Shown here in pieces: positions 1 through 9,100 of a stretch of 64,000 bases of DNA. The first letter of the stretch is position 1; the number at the start of each line of letters is the position of its first letter. The stretch is from assembly GCF_007754155.1 (NCBI RefSeq), contig NZ_CP037423.1:7374938-7438937 (forward strand), written 5' to 3'. The notes below the pieces were generated by a model. It saw nothing but the letters and a program-made list of their open reading frames with translations, made no database searches and was not told the DNA's origin. The translations under genes and the position numbers were made by a program. Origin of the DNA: Stieleria neptunia (GTDB taxonomy: Bacteria > Planctomycetota > Planctomycetia > Pirellulales > Pirellulaceae).

Positions 1-370
1 TGGGGCCATCATGCGTGACCAGGATCGGGGCCTTGGTGCCGTCGCGATACGCATCCGGAACGTAGACCCAGATCTTCCGCTCAGTTCGTACCGGCTTCTT
101 CGGGTCCAGGGTTTTGTCGTCACCGCGAAAGATCTTGCTGTCGGCCAAACGCATCGAAAACTCGAACAGCTTGCCTTTGGGATTGCCGCGATCGGTCAAG
201 TCGGGATCGATGCGGTAGTCGGGACCGATCGTGTAATCGCCGTTGCCTTCGGTCCCCGGATTCTCACGGTAGTCTTCGGCCAAGCCGGGCTTCGGGAGTG
301 CGATGGACGCCAGCAGAAAAAACAGGAAAGCGGGGACGGACGTGACGTGAATGCTCGTTTGTGATTTCAT
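1..370 (-). CDS. Esterase-like secreted protein, 5' part only (runs off the window edge)
   Basis: Reading the minus strand from an ATG at 370 gives an open frame to base 1 with no stop, so about 123 N-terminal residues are present and the C-terminus is missing. Residues 1 to about 28 form a signal peptide with a hydrophobic core (AFLFFLLASIAL) and a likely cleavage after GLAE. The mature start contains DYTIGPDYRIDPDLTDRG and then RKIWVYVPDAYRDG followed by APILVTHDG. This resembles the N-terminal part of planctomycete enterochelin-esterase-like (IroE/Fes, alpha/beta hydrolase) proteins. The catalytic serine region lies outside the window, so esterase activity is inferred from family resemblance only. 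It is transcribed leftwards, away from the repeat block at 545-640. Confidence 0.6.
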   Translation of the reverse strand, partial: MKSQTSIHVTSVPAFLFFLLASIALPKPGLAEDYRENPGTEGNGDYTIGPDYRIDPDLTDRGNPKGKLFEFSMRLADSKIFRGDDKTLDPKKPVRTERKIWVYVPDAYRDGTKAPILVTHDGP

Positions 371-772
371 GTTTCAGGGGAGATTCTCAAGGATGGGATC
401 GGGGAGTCAAACTTGCTTGCGGGTCGAATGTAACGTTGAACCATTCACTCTGTTTGCCCAGGCAGTGATCCATTGCCGATTTTTTTTGGGGGGCAGGCGC
501 AAGAGAATGTGCAAGAAGCGTCAAGCGAGGGCAAAACGACAGGGGCAAAACGATGTTGTGGCAGAATGATGTTGTGGCAAAACGATGTTGTGGCAGAATG
601 ATGTTGTGGCAAAACGATGTTGTGGCAGAATGATGTTGTGGTAGCGACGCCTCCAGGGGACCTGTTCCGCTCGATTGCGCCACTCAACTCCCTCTCTCCT
701 TGTCTCCCTCTCTCCTTGTCTCCTTGTCTCCTTGCCCCCATCGTTCTGCCCCACGACAACATCCCTGCATCT
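371..772. other. Non-coding, repeat-rich gap
   Basis: No gene is supported between the esterase start and the FkbM gene end. Besides the 16-bp tandem array it contains a pyrimidine-rich low-complexity run at about 685-736 built from variants of CTCCTTGT and CTCCCTCT. Small open frames on both strands here only translate the repeats. Confidence 0.8.
545..640. repeat. Tandem repeat, six 16-bp units of two alternating types
   Basis: Six contiguous 16-bp units alternate between GCAAAACGATGTTGTG (545, 577, 609) and GCAGAATGATGTTGTG (561, 593, 625), giving three perfect 32-bp periods. Degenerate fragments flank it: GGGCAAAACGAC just upstream and a related reverse-strand string near 738-760. There are no unique spacers, so it is not a CRISPR. 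Confidence 0.95.
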
Positions 773-1609
773 TCAACCTCCCCCATCCCGATCCTTTCCG
801 AGCGGATGTTTCTCCGGGTCGACGATTTCCTGAAACCCATTGAGCACGACGGGCACGCTTTGGTGAAAGCAAACGACGTTCAGGGACGCGATGTTGCCGA
901 AGATGTTTTCCCGATCACCGAAGAAGTTGTCGTCGCTGAACAGCGGAGGTGTGTGCCACCAGAGCCGATAGCCCAGTTCCATGATCAGCCGAATCAGCGG
1001 TTCGGACTGCTCGACGCGGTCATTCTCGACGTACAGCACCGGTTTAAAACGCTCGATACTTCCGCGGGCCCCCCGCAGCACCGCTTCTTCCATCCCCTCG
1101 ACATCGATCTTGATCAGGTTCAGTCGGGGGAAGCGAAAAACATCGTCAAATCGTTTCACCTGCACGGGCGTCCCTTGGCGATACCGCGTGCTCAGCGAGA
1201 AACCGCCGAAGTTGCCTTCTTGTTCGTAGCGAATGTCGGGCACCACCGTGGTGGCGGGATCGGCCCCGAGCCCACAGTGGAACGGGTCCACGTGGGTCAA
1301 TCCATTCAGGGCCAGATTGGCGCACAGATTCTGAAACACGACCGGTTGCGGTTCGAACGCGAGGATCCGCCCCTGCCGCTGGACCTGCTGTGCCAGTCCG
1401 ACGGTGTGGGAACCGATGTTCGCACCGATTTCCGCCACGACGTCGCCCGGTTTGACGATTTGTCGAAACAGTTTCATTTCGCCTGGTGAGAACTCGCCGT
1501 ATTTGATCAACGATCGACCGATATACATGTCATTGGCATTGACCAGGAACCAGCCGTCGCGGCCTTTGACCAATTGGTTCCAGTGGCCCAGATCTGTGAC
1601 TCGTTCCAT
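773..1609 (-). CDS. FkbM family SAM-dependent methyltransferase
   Basis: A 278-residue class I methyltransferase. The SAM-binding motif is VVAEIGANIGSHTVGLA (about residues 57-73), followed by an acidic strand-2 end in LAFEPQP and by the FkbM signature NLIKIDVEGMEEAVLRGA (about 164-181) and VLYVEND. FkbM proteins O-methylate sugars or other hydroxyl groups in polysaccharides and secondary metabolites; the substrate here cannot be told. There is no signal peptide, so it is cytoplasmic. The ATG at 1609 gives a normal family length. It is a single gene, divergent from the moxR operon that starts 157 bp away. Confidence 0.85.
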   Translation of the reverse strand: MERVTDLGHWNQLVKGRDGWFLVNANDMYIGRSLIKYGEFSPGEMKLFRQIVKPGDVVAEIGANIGSHTVGLAQQVQRQGRILAFEPQPVVFQNLCANLALNGLTHVDPFHCGLGADPATTVVPDIRYEQEGNFGGFSLSTRYRQGTPVQVKRFDDVFRFPRLNLIKIDVEGMEEAVLRGARGSIERFKPVLYVENDRVEQSEPLIRLIMELGYRLWWHTPPLFSDDNFFGDRENIFGNIASLNVVCFHQSVPVVLNGFQEIVDPEKHPLGKDRDGGG

Positions 1610-1766
1610 TTTCGCTATCCTCTGGTGGTCGCCGTCGAACCGGAGATTGATCTTTTACGTATTTCCGTCTGTAATACCGTTTCAGGCCGTCCGGTCAGGA
1701 TGCCGGCCGAAGTGACATGCACCGTTTTCACTGCAAATTTTCATTGCGGATTTCACTGCGGAGACC

Positions 1767-2753
1767 ATGAACGCACCCCAAATCGACGAACAGATTGCCA
1801 AGTACTCACAGATGTGCAACCGGCTGGCGGACGAGGTCGGGCGACTGCTGGTCGGTCAGGAAACGATGGTTTCGCGTCTCTTGATCGGATTATTGACCGG
1901 GGGGCACGTGCTGCTCGAAGGCGTCCCCGGGCTGGCAAAAACGCTCACCGTCAGCAGTCTGGCCCAGGCGATCCGGACCGATTTTTCACGCATTCAGTTT
2001 ACCCCGGATATGCTGCCGGCGGATGTCATCGGCACCGAAGTCTTCAATCCCAAAGAAGCGACTTACAGCGTCAAACGCGGGCCGATTTTTTCCAACCTGA
2101 TCCTGGCCGACGAAATCAACCGCGCCCCGGCCAAGGTCCAGAGCGCCTTGCTGGAGGCGATGCAGGAGCGGCAGGTCACCATCGGCACCGAGACCTTCAA
2201 GTTTTCGCAGCCGTTCCTCGTGATGGCGACGCAAAACCCGATCGAGCAGGAGGGGACGTATCCGTTGCCCGAGGCCCAGGTCGACCGCTTCATGCTTAAA
2301 ACCAAGATCGATTACCCGTCCCGTGAGGACGAGCGAAAGATCGTCGACCGGATGGCCGGCGGCAAAGCGATCCCAGAAATTTCGGCCGTCACCTCGCCGG
2401 AGGAACTTTTGGAAGCCCGTGCGGTGGTCGAGAAGATCTGGTGCGACGACAAGGTCCGCGATTACGGCATCGACGTCGTCCGTGCCACACGCGATGCCGT
2501 CGGATCCGGGGTCGCGGCGCTGGAAAACATGATCGAAATGGGAGCCAGCCCGCGCGCTTCGATCTTCCTGCTCAAAGCCGGCAAGGCACACGCGTTTTTA
2601 CAAGGACGCAGTTACGTGACGCCACATGACATCAAGTCCTTGGCACCGGACGTGTTGCGACACCGTGTGGTGTTGACGTACGAAGCGGAAGCCGAAGGCA
2701 AATCGGTCGACGACGTGATTCGCCAGATTCTGGACAATGTCCCGGTGCCGTGA
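1767..2753 (+). CDS. MoxR-family AAA+ ATPase
   Basis: A 328-residue AAA+ protein. Walker A is EGVPGLAKT (about residues 51-59) and Walker B is LILADEINRA (111-120). The sensor-1 region reads FLVMATQNPIEQEGTYPLPEAQ and the arginine region follows in VDRFMLK, all typical of MoxR. A GGAG ribosome site lies just before the ATG. MoxR ATPases act as chaperones with von Willebrand A proteins. It is the first gene of the Bat-type operon that continues to 12614, which supports a joint role in cell-envelope stress tolerance or assembly of surface complexes. About 145 bp of palindromic repeats separate it from the next gene. Confidence 0.93.
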   Translation: MNAPQIDEQIAKYSQMCNRLADEVGRLLVGQETMVSRLLIGLLTGGHVLLEGVPGLAKTLTVSSLAQAIRTDFSRIQFTPDMLPADVIGTEVFNPKEATYSVKRGPIFSNLILADEINRAPAKVQSALLEAMQERQVTIGTETFKFSQPFLVMATQNPIEQEGTYPLPEAQVDRFMLKTKIDYPSREDERKIVDRMAGGKAIPEISAVTSPEELLEARAVVEKIWCDDKVRDYGIDVVRATRDAVGSGVAALENMIEMGASPRASIFLLKAGKAHAFLQGRSYVTPHDIKSLAPDVLRHRVVLTYEAEAEGKSVDDVIRQILDNVPVP

Positions 2754-2776
2754 CGCATCGTGTTGACCGGAAACAA

Positions 2777-2893
2777 GTGGGATAGGCTTCCAGCCTGTCG
2801 ACGCCGGATTGACAGGCTGGAAGCCTATCCCACGCTGCATTGACAGGCGAGAAGCCTATCCTACGTTCTTCACAAGCTGGAAGCTTACGCCAC
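2777..2893. repeat. Dispersed palindromic repeats (family R1), four half-units
   Basis: The spacer holds GTGGGATAGGCTTCCAGCCT, its inverted copy ending GGAAGCCTATCCCAC, a degenerate third copy, and a related AAGCTGGAAGCTTACGCCAC unit that ends six bases before the start codon of the DUF58 gene. The same family recurs at 17868, 23430, 29386, 40055, 50220, 52010, 55212 and 58780. Confidence 0.9.
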
Positions 2894-2898
2894 TTTTT

Positions 2899-3849
2899 AT
2901 GTTGCCTCGCGAAGTCATTCGAAGAGTCCGAGAGATCCAAGTTCGAACCGGTCGCCAAGTGGCCGACGTTCTCGCCGGCCAGTACGTCTCGGTGTTCAAA
3001 GGCCGCGGCATCGAATTCGACGAAGTTCGACCGTACATCCCCGGCGACGACGTCCGCACGATCGACTGGAACGTGACCGCCCGGATCGGCGAACCGTTTG
3101 TCAAACGTTATGTGGAAGACCGCCAATTGACGCTGATGGTGATGGCCGACGTGTCCGCGTCCCAGGATTTCGGTTCGGGCCAACGCAGCAAACGAGACGC
3201 GACGGCAGAACTGAGCGCGCTGTTGGCGTTTTCGGCGACGCTCAACGACGACAAAATCGGGTTGACCCTGTTCCACGGCGCGATCGAACAATACATCCCC
3301 GCGCGCAAGGGCCAACGGCATTCGCTGCGGGTCATTCGCGAAGTCCTGGCGCACGGTAACGTGGAAACCCGCTCGCCGCCCAAGCGACGCCGTTGGCTGC
3401 CGCTGGGACGCCGCCGCGCCTGGTGGCGAACCGGGCGTCAAGCGACCAATATCGCCGGTGCGATGCAGTTCTTGATGTCCGTCACCTCGCGGAAATCGAT
3501 CTGCTTTGTCATCAGCGACTTCCTGGGCGACGGTTTTCTGGAAGCCATGCAAAGCGCCAATCGCAAGCACGACGTGATCGCGGTGTTGGTCACCGACCCG
3601 AAGGAATTGGAATTCCCCAGCGTCGGCCTGGTCAACCTGGAAGACGCCGAAACCGGTCGCGTGGTTCAGTGCGATGCGGGATCCAAACTGTTTCGCGATC
3701 ACCTGGCCGCGGCCGCCGAAAAACGCGTCGAAGACCTGCGCCGCACTTTCGGCCGTTCCGGAATCGATTTCATCCACATCGATGCCCAAGGCGACGTCGT
3801 CGATCCGCTGGTCAAGTTTTTCCGCATGCGTCAACGGAGGATGCGATGA
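2899..3849 (+). CDS. DUF58 domain-containing protein
   Basis: A 316-residue protein with the DUF58 signature VRPYIPGDDVRTIDWNVTAR near residues 49-68 and a vWA-like fold beginning LMVMADVSAS. A frame extends upstream to 2809 but only through repeat DNA, so the ATG at 2899 (MLPREVIRRVR) is chosen. DUF58 proteins are almost always encoded between MoxR and vWA genes, as here. No membrane segment is evident. The stop overlaps the next start as ATGA at 3846-3849, implying translational coupling. Confidence 0.9.
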   Translation: MLPREVIRRVREIQVRTGRQVADVLAGQYVSVFKGRGIEFDEVRPYIPGDDVRTIDWNVTARIGEPFVKRYVEDRQLTLMVMADVSASQDFGSGQRSKRDATAELSALLAFSATLNDDKIGLTLFHGAIEQYIPARKGQRHSLRVIREVLAHGNVETRSPPKRRRWLPLGRRRAWWRTGRQATNIAGAMQFLMSVTSRKSICFVISDFLGDGFLEAMQSANRKHDVIAVLVTDPKELEFPSVGLVNLEDAETGRVVQCDAGSKLFRDHLAAAAEKRVEDLRRTFGRSGIDFIHIDAQGDVVDPLVKFFRMRQRRMR

Positions 3850-5090
3850 TGGATCCACAACAAGCCGCAAGACCAATCTTGATAGACGGGCTGGGGGCGA
3901 CCATCAAGCGTAACGTGAACGCCGCGATTCACCGATCGACCTCCCCTCGCTTCGCTCGACCCTCCTGCCAGGAGGGTGACTTTCGACCTGCACGACCTCC
4001 CAGAGGGAGGGTGACGACAGCTTCGTTGGTGAATGCGCTAGTCGTCCTCCTACTCTGCGTCCTCCTGACGCCTGTCGCGTCGGCCGAATCGATTGTTCAA
4101 CAGCGGCAATCCGGCCCGGTGTCGATCGACGTGACGCTGGAACCGAAAGCGCCGGTGATCGGCGACACCGTGACACTTTCGATTCAGGTCACGGCTGAGC
4201 AGGACGTCGAAGTCTTGATGCCTGATTTCGGGGATGCGTTGGATCGTTTTTCGATCGTCGACTTTGCGCCACGCGAGACGATCGATGATGCGGGACGAAC
4301 GGTTGCCAAGCAGACCTACCGCCTGGATCCGCCATCGTCAGGCCGGCACGTGATTCCGCCGATCTTGATCGAATACGTCGACCGTCGCCCCGGCCAGCAA
4401 CAAGCTCCGGAGGGCTTGGACGCTTACGAAGTGCTGACCGATCGCATTCCCTTCGAAGTCGCCTCGGTGCTGCCGGACAACGCGGCGGTCGATCTGAAGC
4501 CGCCGATGGAACGGTTGGCCCCGATCCAGCCCCCGGCGCCATCGCGATGGCCGATCTTCGCTGCGATCCTGATACTCGCGCTGGTCTCGTTGCCGCTGCT
4601 CTGGCGAGCCATCGCGGCAGCACGACGACGCAAACGCCGGCGATCGGCCTATGACGTCGCAACGACGCGTTTGAGCAAGCTGTTGCGGGATCCACGATCG
4701 ACGGGACCGCAAATCGATGAATTTTATGTCGGACTGTCCTACATCATCCGCAAGTACATCGAAGACCGATTCGAAATGCGCGCGCCCGAATTGACGACCG
4801 AAGAATTCCTGACGTCGATCGGTCAGTCGCCGGATTTTTCGGCGGACCACCAAAGCTTGCTGCGCGAGTTTCTTCGCCAAGCCGACCTGGTGAAATTTGC
4901 CCGCGCCCAGCCGTCGGGAGAGGAGATCGAACGCGCGATCGGCAACGTCCAGCGTTTCCTGGAAGACACGCGCGAGAATGCCCCGATGATCAACGACGAG
5001 TTTCCGGAGTCGGAGTCGGATTCCGAGAATGAGGTGCCGCCAGAAGACGCGGCGCCGAAACGCCAGATCGAGGAGGCCGCTCATGGGTGA
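3846..5090 (+). CDS. Short BatD-like / DUF4381-like membrane protein with a repeat in its N-terminus
   Basis: A 414-residue protein from the ATG at 3846, which overlaps the previous stop by four bases. The first ~55 codons translate a palindromic DNA repeat (GAGGGTGAC units at about 3960-4014). Only after it comes a convincing signal peptide (ASLVNALVVLLLCVLLTPVASA). An in-frame GTG at 4011 directly before the signal is therefore an alternative start. The mature part has one BatD-type Ig-like domain (VTLEPKAPVIGDTVTLSI), a transmembrane helix (WPIFAAILILALVSLPLLW) and a DUF4381-type cytoplasmic tail (YIIRKYIEDRFEMRAPELT). In Bat operons this type of protein links the periplasm to the vWA partners; the exact role is unknown. 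Confidence 0.8.
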   Translation: MMDPQQAARPILIDGLGATIKRNVNAAIHRSTSPRFARPSCQEGDFRPARPPRGRVTTASLVNALVVLLLCVLLTPVASAESIVQQRQSGPVSIDVTLEPKAPVIGDTVTLSIQVTAEQDVEVLMPDFGDALDRFSIVDFAPRETIDDAGRTVAKQTYRLDPPSSGRHVIPPILIEYVDRRPGQQQAPEGLDAYEVLTDRIPFEVASVLPDNAAVDLKPPMERLAPIQPPAPSRWPIFAAILILALVSLPLLWRAIAAARRRKRRRSAYDVATTRLSKLLRDPRSTGPQIDEFYVGLSYIIRKYIEDRFEMRAPELTTEEFLTSIGQSPDFSADHQSLLREFLRQADLVKFARAQPSGEEIERAIGNVQRFLEDTRENAPMINDEFPESESDSENEVPPEDAAPKRQIEEAAHG

Positions 5091-6114
5091 GATCGAACTG
5101 CGCGATCCCGCGTTCCTGCTGCTGGCACTGCTGGCCCCCTTCGTGTTTTGGCTGGCCCGTCACAACCCTTCGCGGATTCGTTACTCATCGGTCGCGATCG
5201 CCGAGGCCGCGCCACGGTCGTTGCGTGCAAGACTGGCCGGCCTTCCCGCGTTGTTGATGGCGTTGTCGGCGTTGCTGGTCTCCGTGGCGCTGGCCGGACC
5301 GCGTACGCCTGATGCGGAAACGAGAGTCAGCCGCGAAGGCATCGCGATCATGATGGTGCTGGACCGCTCGGGTTCGATGCAAGCCCGCGACTTGGTCCAA
5401 GATGATTACAGTGTCGATCGGTTGAGTGTCGTCAAAGACGTCTTTCGCGGTTTTGTTTTGGGCGAAGGCGATTCAGCCGGAGACGGGCGTCCCGATGACA
5501 CGATCGGATTGATCGCCTTTGCCGGCTATGCCGACAGCCTCTGTCCGCTGACCTTGGATCACGGCAATCTGACGACGATGGTCAATGATCTGGAAACCGT
5601 TTCGACGCGTGAAGAAGACGGCACGGCGATCGGGGACGGATTGGCGTTGGCGGTCGAGCGGCTGCGGCGGAGCAAGGCCAAGTCGAAAGTCGCGATCCTA
5701 CTGACCGACGGGGTTCACAACGCCGGTGTGGTCGACCCCAAACAGGCGGCGGAGGTGGCCGCGGCCAGCGACGTGAAAGTCTATTGCATCGGCGCGGGAA
5801 CCCAGGGGCGAGCGCCGTTTCCCGTTCAGGATCCCTTCACCGGTCGGACCGAGTTGCGGCTTTTCGATGTCGAACTGGATGAAGACACGTTAAAAAGGAT
5901 TGCCGAAACCACGGGCGGTCGCTATTTCCGCGCCACCGACCGCGAATCACTCGGTGGGGTGGTCGCGGAGATTGACGCGCTCGAACGAACCAAAGTGACC
6001 GAGTTTCGCTACTTGCAATACGACGAACACTACCGATCCTTTTTGCTCGCCGGGCTGTTGTTGGTCGGCGCGGCGGCAACTTCCAAAGCCAGTTTGTTCA
6101 GGACGCTTCCGTAA
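5083..6114 (+). CDS. batA: vWA domain membrane protein, BatA type
   Basis: A 343-residue protein. Two N-terminal hydrophobic segments (PAFLLLALLAPFVFWLA and ALLMALSALLVSVALAG) precede a von Willebrand A domain from about residue 86 with the metal-ion site DRSGSM (94-99) and the later LLTDGVHNAG. A C-terminal helix (FLLAGLLLVGAAA) ends the protein. The frame extends upstream to 5029, but the ATG at 5083 gives the BatA-like N-terminus MGEIELRDP and overlaps the previous gene by eight bases. The inner-membrane vWA domain is expected to face the periplasm or to work with MoxR, as in other Bat systems; that is family inference. Confidence 0.9.
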   Translation: MGEIELRDPAFLLLALLAPFVFWLARHNPSRIRYSSVAIAEAAPRSLRARLAGLPALLMALSALLVSVALAGPRTPDAETRVSREGIAIMMVLDRSGSMQARDLVQDDYSVDRLSVVKDVFRGFVLGEGDSAGDGRPDDTIGLIAFAGYADSLCPLTLDHGNLTTMVNDLETVSTREEDGTAIGDGLALAVERLRRSKAKSKVAILLTDGVHNAGVVDPKQAAEVAAASDVKVYCIGAGTQGRAPFPVQDPFTGRTELRLFDVELDEDTLKRIAETTGGRYFRATDRESLGGVVAEIDALERTKVTEFRYLQYDEHYRSFLLAGLLLVGAAATSKASLFRTLP

Positions 6115-6115
6115 A

Positions 6116-9100
6116 ATGTCGGATTTTCGATTCGCAACACCAGGTTGGTCGGCGGCCCTGTGGGTCGTCTTGGCAACCGTCCTCACACTGCTCTACCTGG
6201 AGCAGCGACGTGGTGATGCGCTTTCGCGTTTCCTCTCGCCCGTCATGCAACCGCGCCTGGTCTCACGCTCGTCATTGATGCGTCGCTCCGTGGTGACGCT
6301 GCTGTTGGGGCTGGCATCGGTTTGTTTTGTTCTGGCGCTGATGCGACCGCAATTCGGATTGACGTACGTCAAGGCGCCGCGTGTCGGTGCGCAGATCATG
6401 TTTTGCCTGGACGTCAGCAAATCGATGCTGGCCGAAGATGTCGCCCCGAATCGACTCGATCGTGCCAAAGCCGACATCACCGACTTGCTGACGTTTTTAG
6501 ATGGCGATCAAGTCGGATTGATCGGGTTCGCCGGCCGGGCAAGCGTCTTGTGCCCGCTGACACCGGACTATGGGTTCTTCAAACTGGTCCTCAACGGCGC
6601 CGGCCCCAACAGCGTCGGGCGGGGCGGCACACGGCTGGAGGAACCGCTGCGGAAAGCTTTGGATGGATTTCGATCCGAAAGCGATGTCTCCCGCGTCGTG
6701 TTTCTGATCACCGACGGTGAAGACCACGATTCGCACCCGTTGGATGTGGCCAAGGACGCGATCGAACGTGGCATCAAAATCGTCGCCGTCGGCCTGGGCG
6801 ATGAAGCGGGCAGCGAGATTCGCATCACCGATCCACGAACCGGCGTGCAGCAACAGGTGCTTGACGCGGACAACCGTCCCGTCGTCACGCGTTTGGATGG
6901 AGAAACACTACGCGAACTCGCTTTGGCAACCGCAGGCGTTTATATCCCCGCGGGAACGGGAAGCCTGGATTTAAAATCGATCTATGACGCGCATATCCGA
7001 CCGCTGGTCCGTGGCGAACTGTCCGCCGAAGGCCGGGCGATCCGACGTGATGCGTTCCAGTGGATGATCCTGGCCGGGCTGATCCTGATGATCGCCGCCG
7101 TCGTGCTCGGCCACCGTCGCCCCCCCGATGCGTTTGCACCGCGGCAAGCAGCGCGGCAAGCAGCGCCGCAAGCAGCGCCGACGGACTCCGTCGCCAAGGC
7201 TGCATTGGTGCTGATGATCCTGTCGATGCTGATCCCCCGCGTCGCGATCGCAGAGCAAACAAAACCGGATCAAACCGTGTCTGCGACCGCCCCGACGACC
7301 GCTGACGAACCGGTCGATGCTGACGAACCGGTCGATGCTCGAGAAACCTACAACCGTGGCCTCGATCGGCTGAGCGGTGATTTGGATGAAGCGGAGCGGT
7401 TGCTCAGCCAAGCCCGTCGAGAAGCCGGCAGCGACGGAGAGGTTCGGTTTCGCGCGACGTACAACCTGGGCTGGGTGGAAATCAATCGCGCCGACTCGGT
7501 GATTGAAGCGGAACCCGAACAGGCGCTCGAACATCTGCAGCGCGCCGCCGGTTGGTTCCGCGACGCGATCCGATTGCGCAGCGACGCCGATGACGCACGT
7601 CACAATCTGGAAGTCGTCTTGCTGCGAATCACGCAACTCCGCGATCAACTGATGAAACAGGATGATCAAGACCTGGCGACCAAGCTGGACGCCCTGATCA
7701 CCGCTCAACGCCAGACCATCGGCAACCTTCGCGCGCTGGTCCAACACGTTGCCGACAGCGACGATCCGAACATTGCCGACCAATACCGGTCCCAATTTCA
7801 ACGACTGGCCGTCGATCAACGTGTCGCGTTGTCCGACCTGCAGGGATTGGTCGACGAAGCCGCCGGTGAATTGGAGACGCTGGAATCGAAAGCGGAAGCC
7901 GATCGATCGCCGGAGGAGAACATCCGCATCGCGCAATTGAACGGTCTGCTCAGTTACCTGAACCAGGGCAGCCAACGCATCGGTCAATCACGCAGCCAAC
8001 TTCGTCGTCGCCAGGCATCCCGCGGTTTTCGCCGCGCCGCGACGGGATTGAACCAGCTGAAACGTGCCCGCGATCAACTGCGCGATCCGCTGGAGATCTT
8101 GGACAGTCTTTCGCGAGACATCGCCGAGACGGCACAACAGACGGCGTTCAAAGCGATCGAAAGCCAAGGTGTCGGCGGACAAGACGACTCTCCCGACATC
8201 CCCCGCTGGATCGATCAGGAGTTTCTGTCCGACAGTCAAGCCGATTTGACCGGTCGCACCGAAGAGCTGACCAACCGCCTGGCGGCCGGCCTGGAGAGCA
8301 CATCCCAAGACGATCCCCCAACCGACATCAGCGCCGAACAGCAAGCCTTTTTTGAGAAACTCGGCCGGGCGATGCCCCACTTGATCGCGGCCACCGAAGC
8401 GATGAAGGCGGCGAACGAAAAACTCGCCTTCCCCGAATACGCTGCCGCAAGCGAGCAGCAGGTCAACGCGATCACCGAACTGCAACGAGCCCGTGAACAG
8501 TTTGCGGACCTGAAAACGTTGATCGAGTTGGCCTACGCCGCCGAACAGGAAATCGGTACCGCGTTGGCGGAGTTGGTCGGTCAATCGGAACCGGCCGATA
8601 CAGGGACTGACGAATCACCGGCTGGCGAAACGCTAGACCCGGACGTTGCCAAGCAGTTCGTCGACTTCATCACCGAGCGCCAGGCTGAAAACCTGCAACG
8701 CATGCAGCGACTGCGAGACGAGATTGCCGCCGCGACCACAAAAGCTCAAGCTTCACAAGACGAATCCGCCCAACAAGAATCCACCGACCAAACAAGCGCG
8801 GAACCGTCCCAGGAACTTCAACGACTGACCCTTGCGATGCAACTGGCCGAACGTGCCAGCGAACAAATGAAGGCCGTCGTCGCGGATTTGCCGGCCCCCG
8901 ATCAGCCTCCCCTGTTAGCGGAAGGGCGCGAGCCCTCCGGTCCTTCCCAAGCATCGCCCGCCGAAACCCCGAACGCCGATGAACCTCCCCTGTTAGCGGA
9001 AGGGCGCGAGCCCTCCGGTTCTTCCCCGGCTTCAACCGCCGAAACGCCACAACCCTACGCGCTCTCCCAAAGCCATGCCGAAGCCGCCGTCGAGACCTTG

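Noticed and set aside
545..640. CRISPR-like regular repeats
   Set aside because: Units are contiguous with no unique spacers and no cas gene is in the window.
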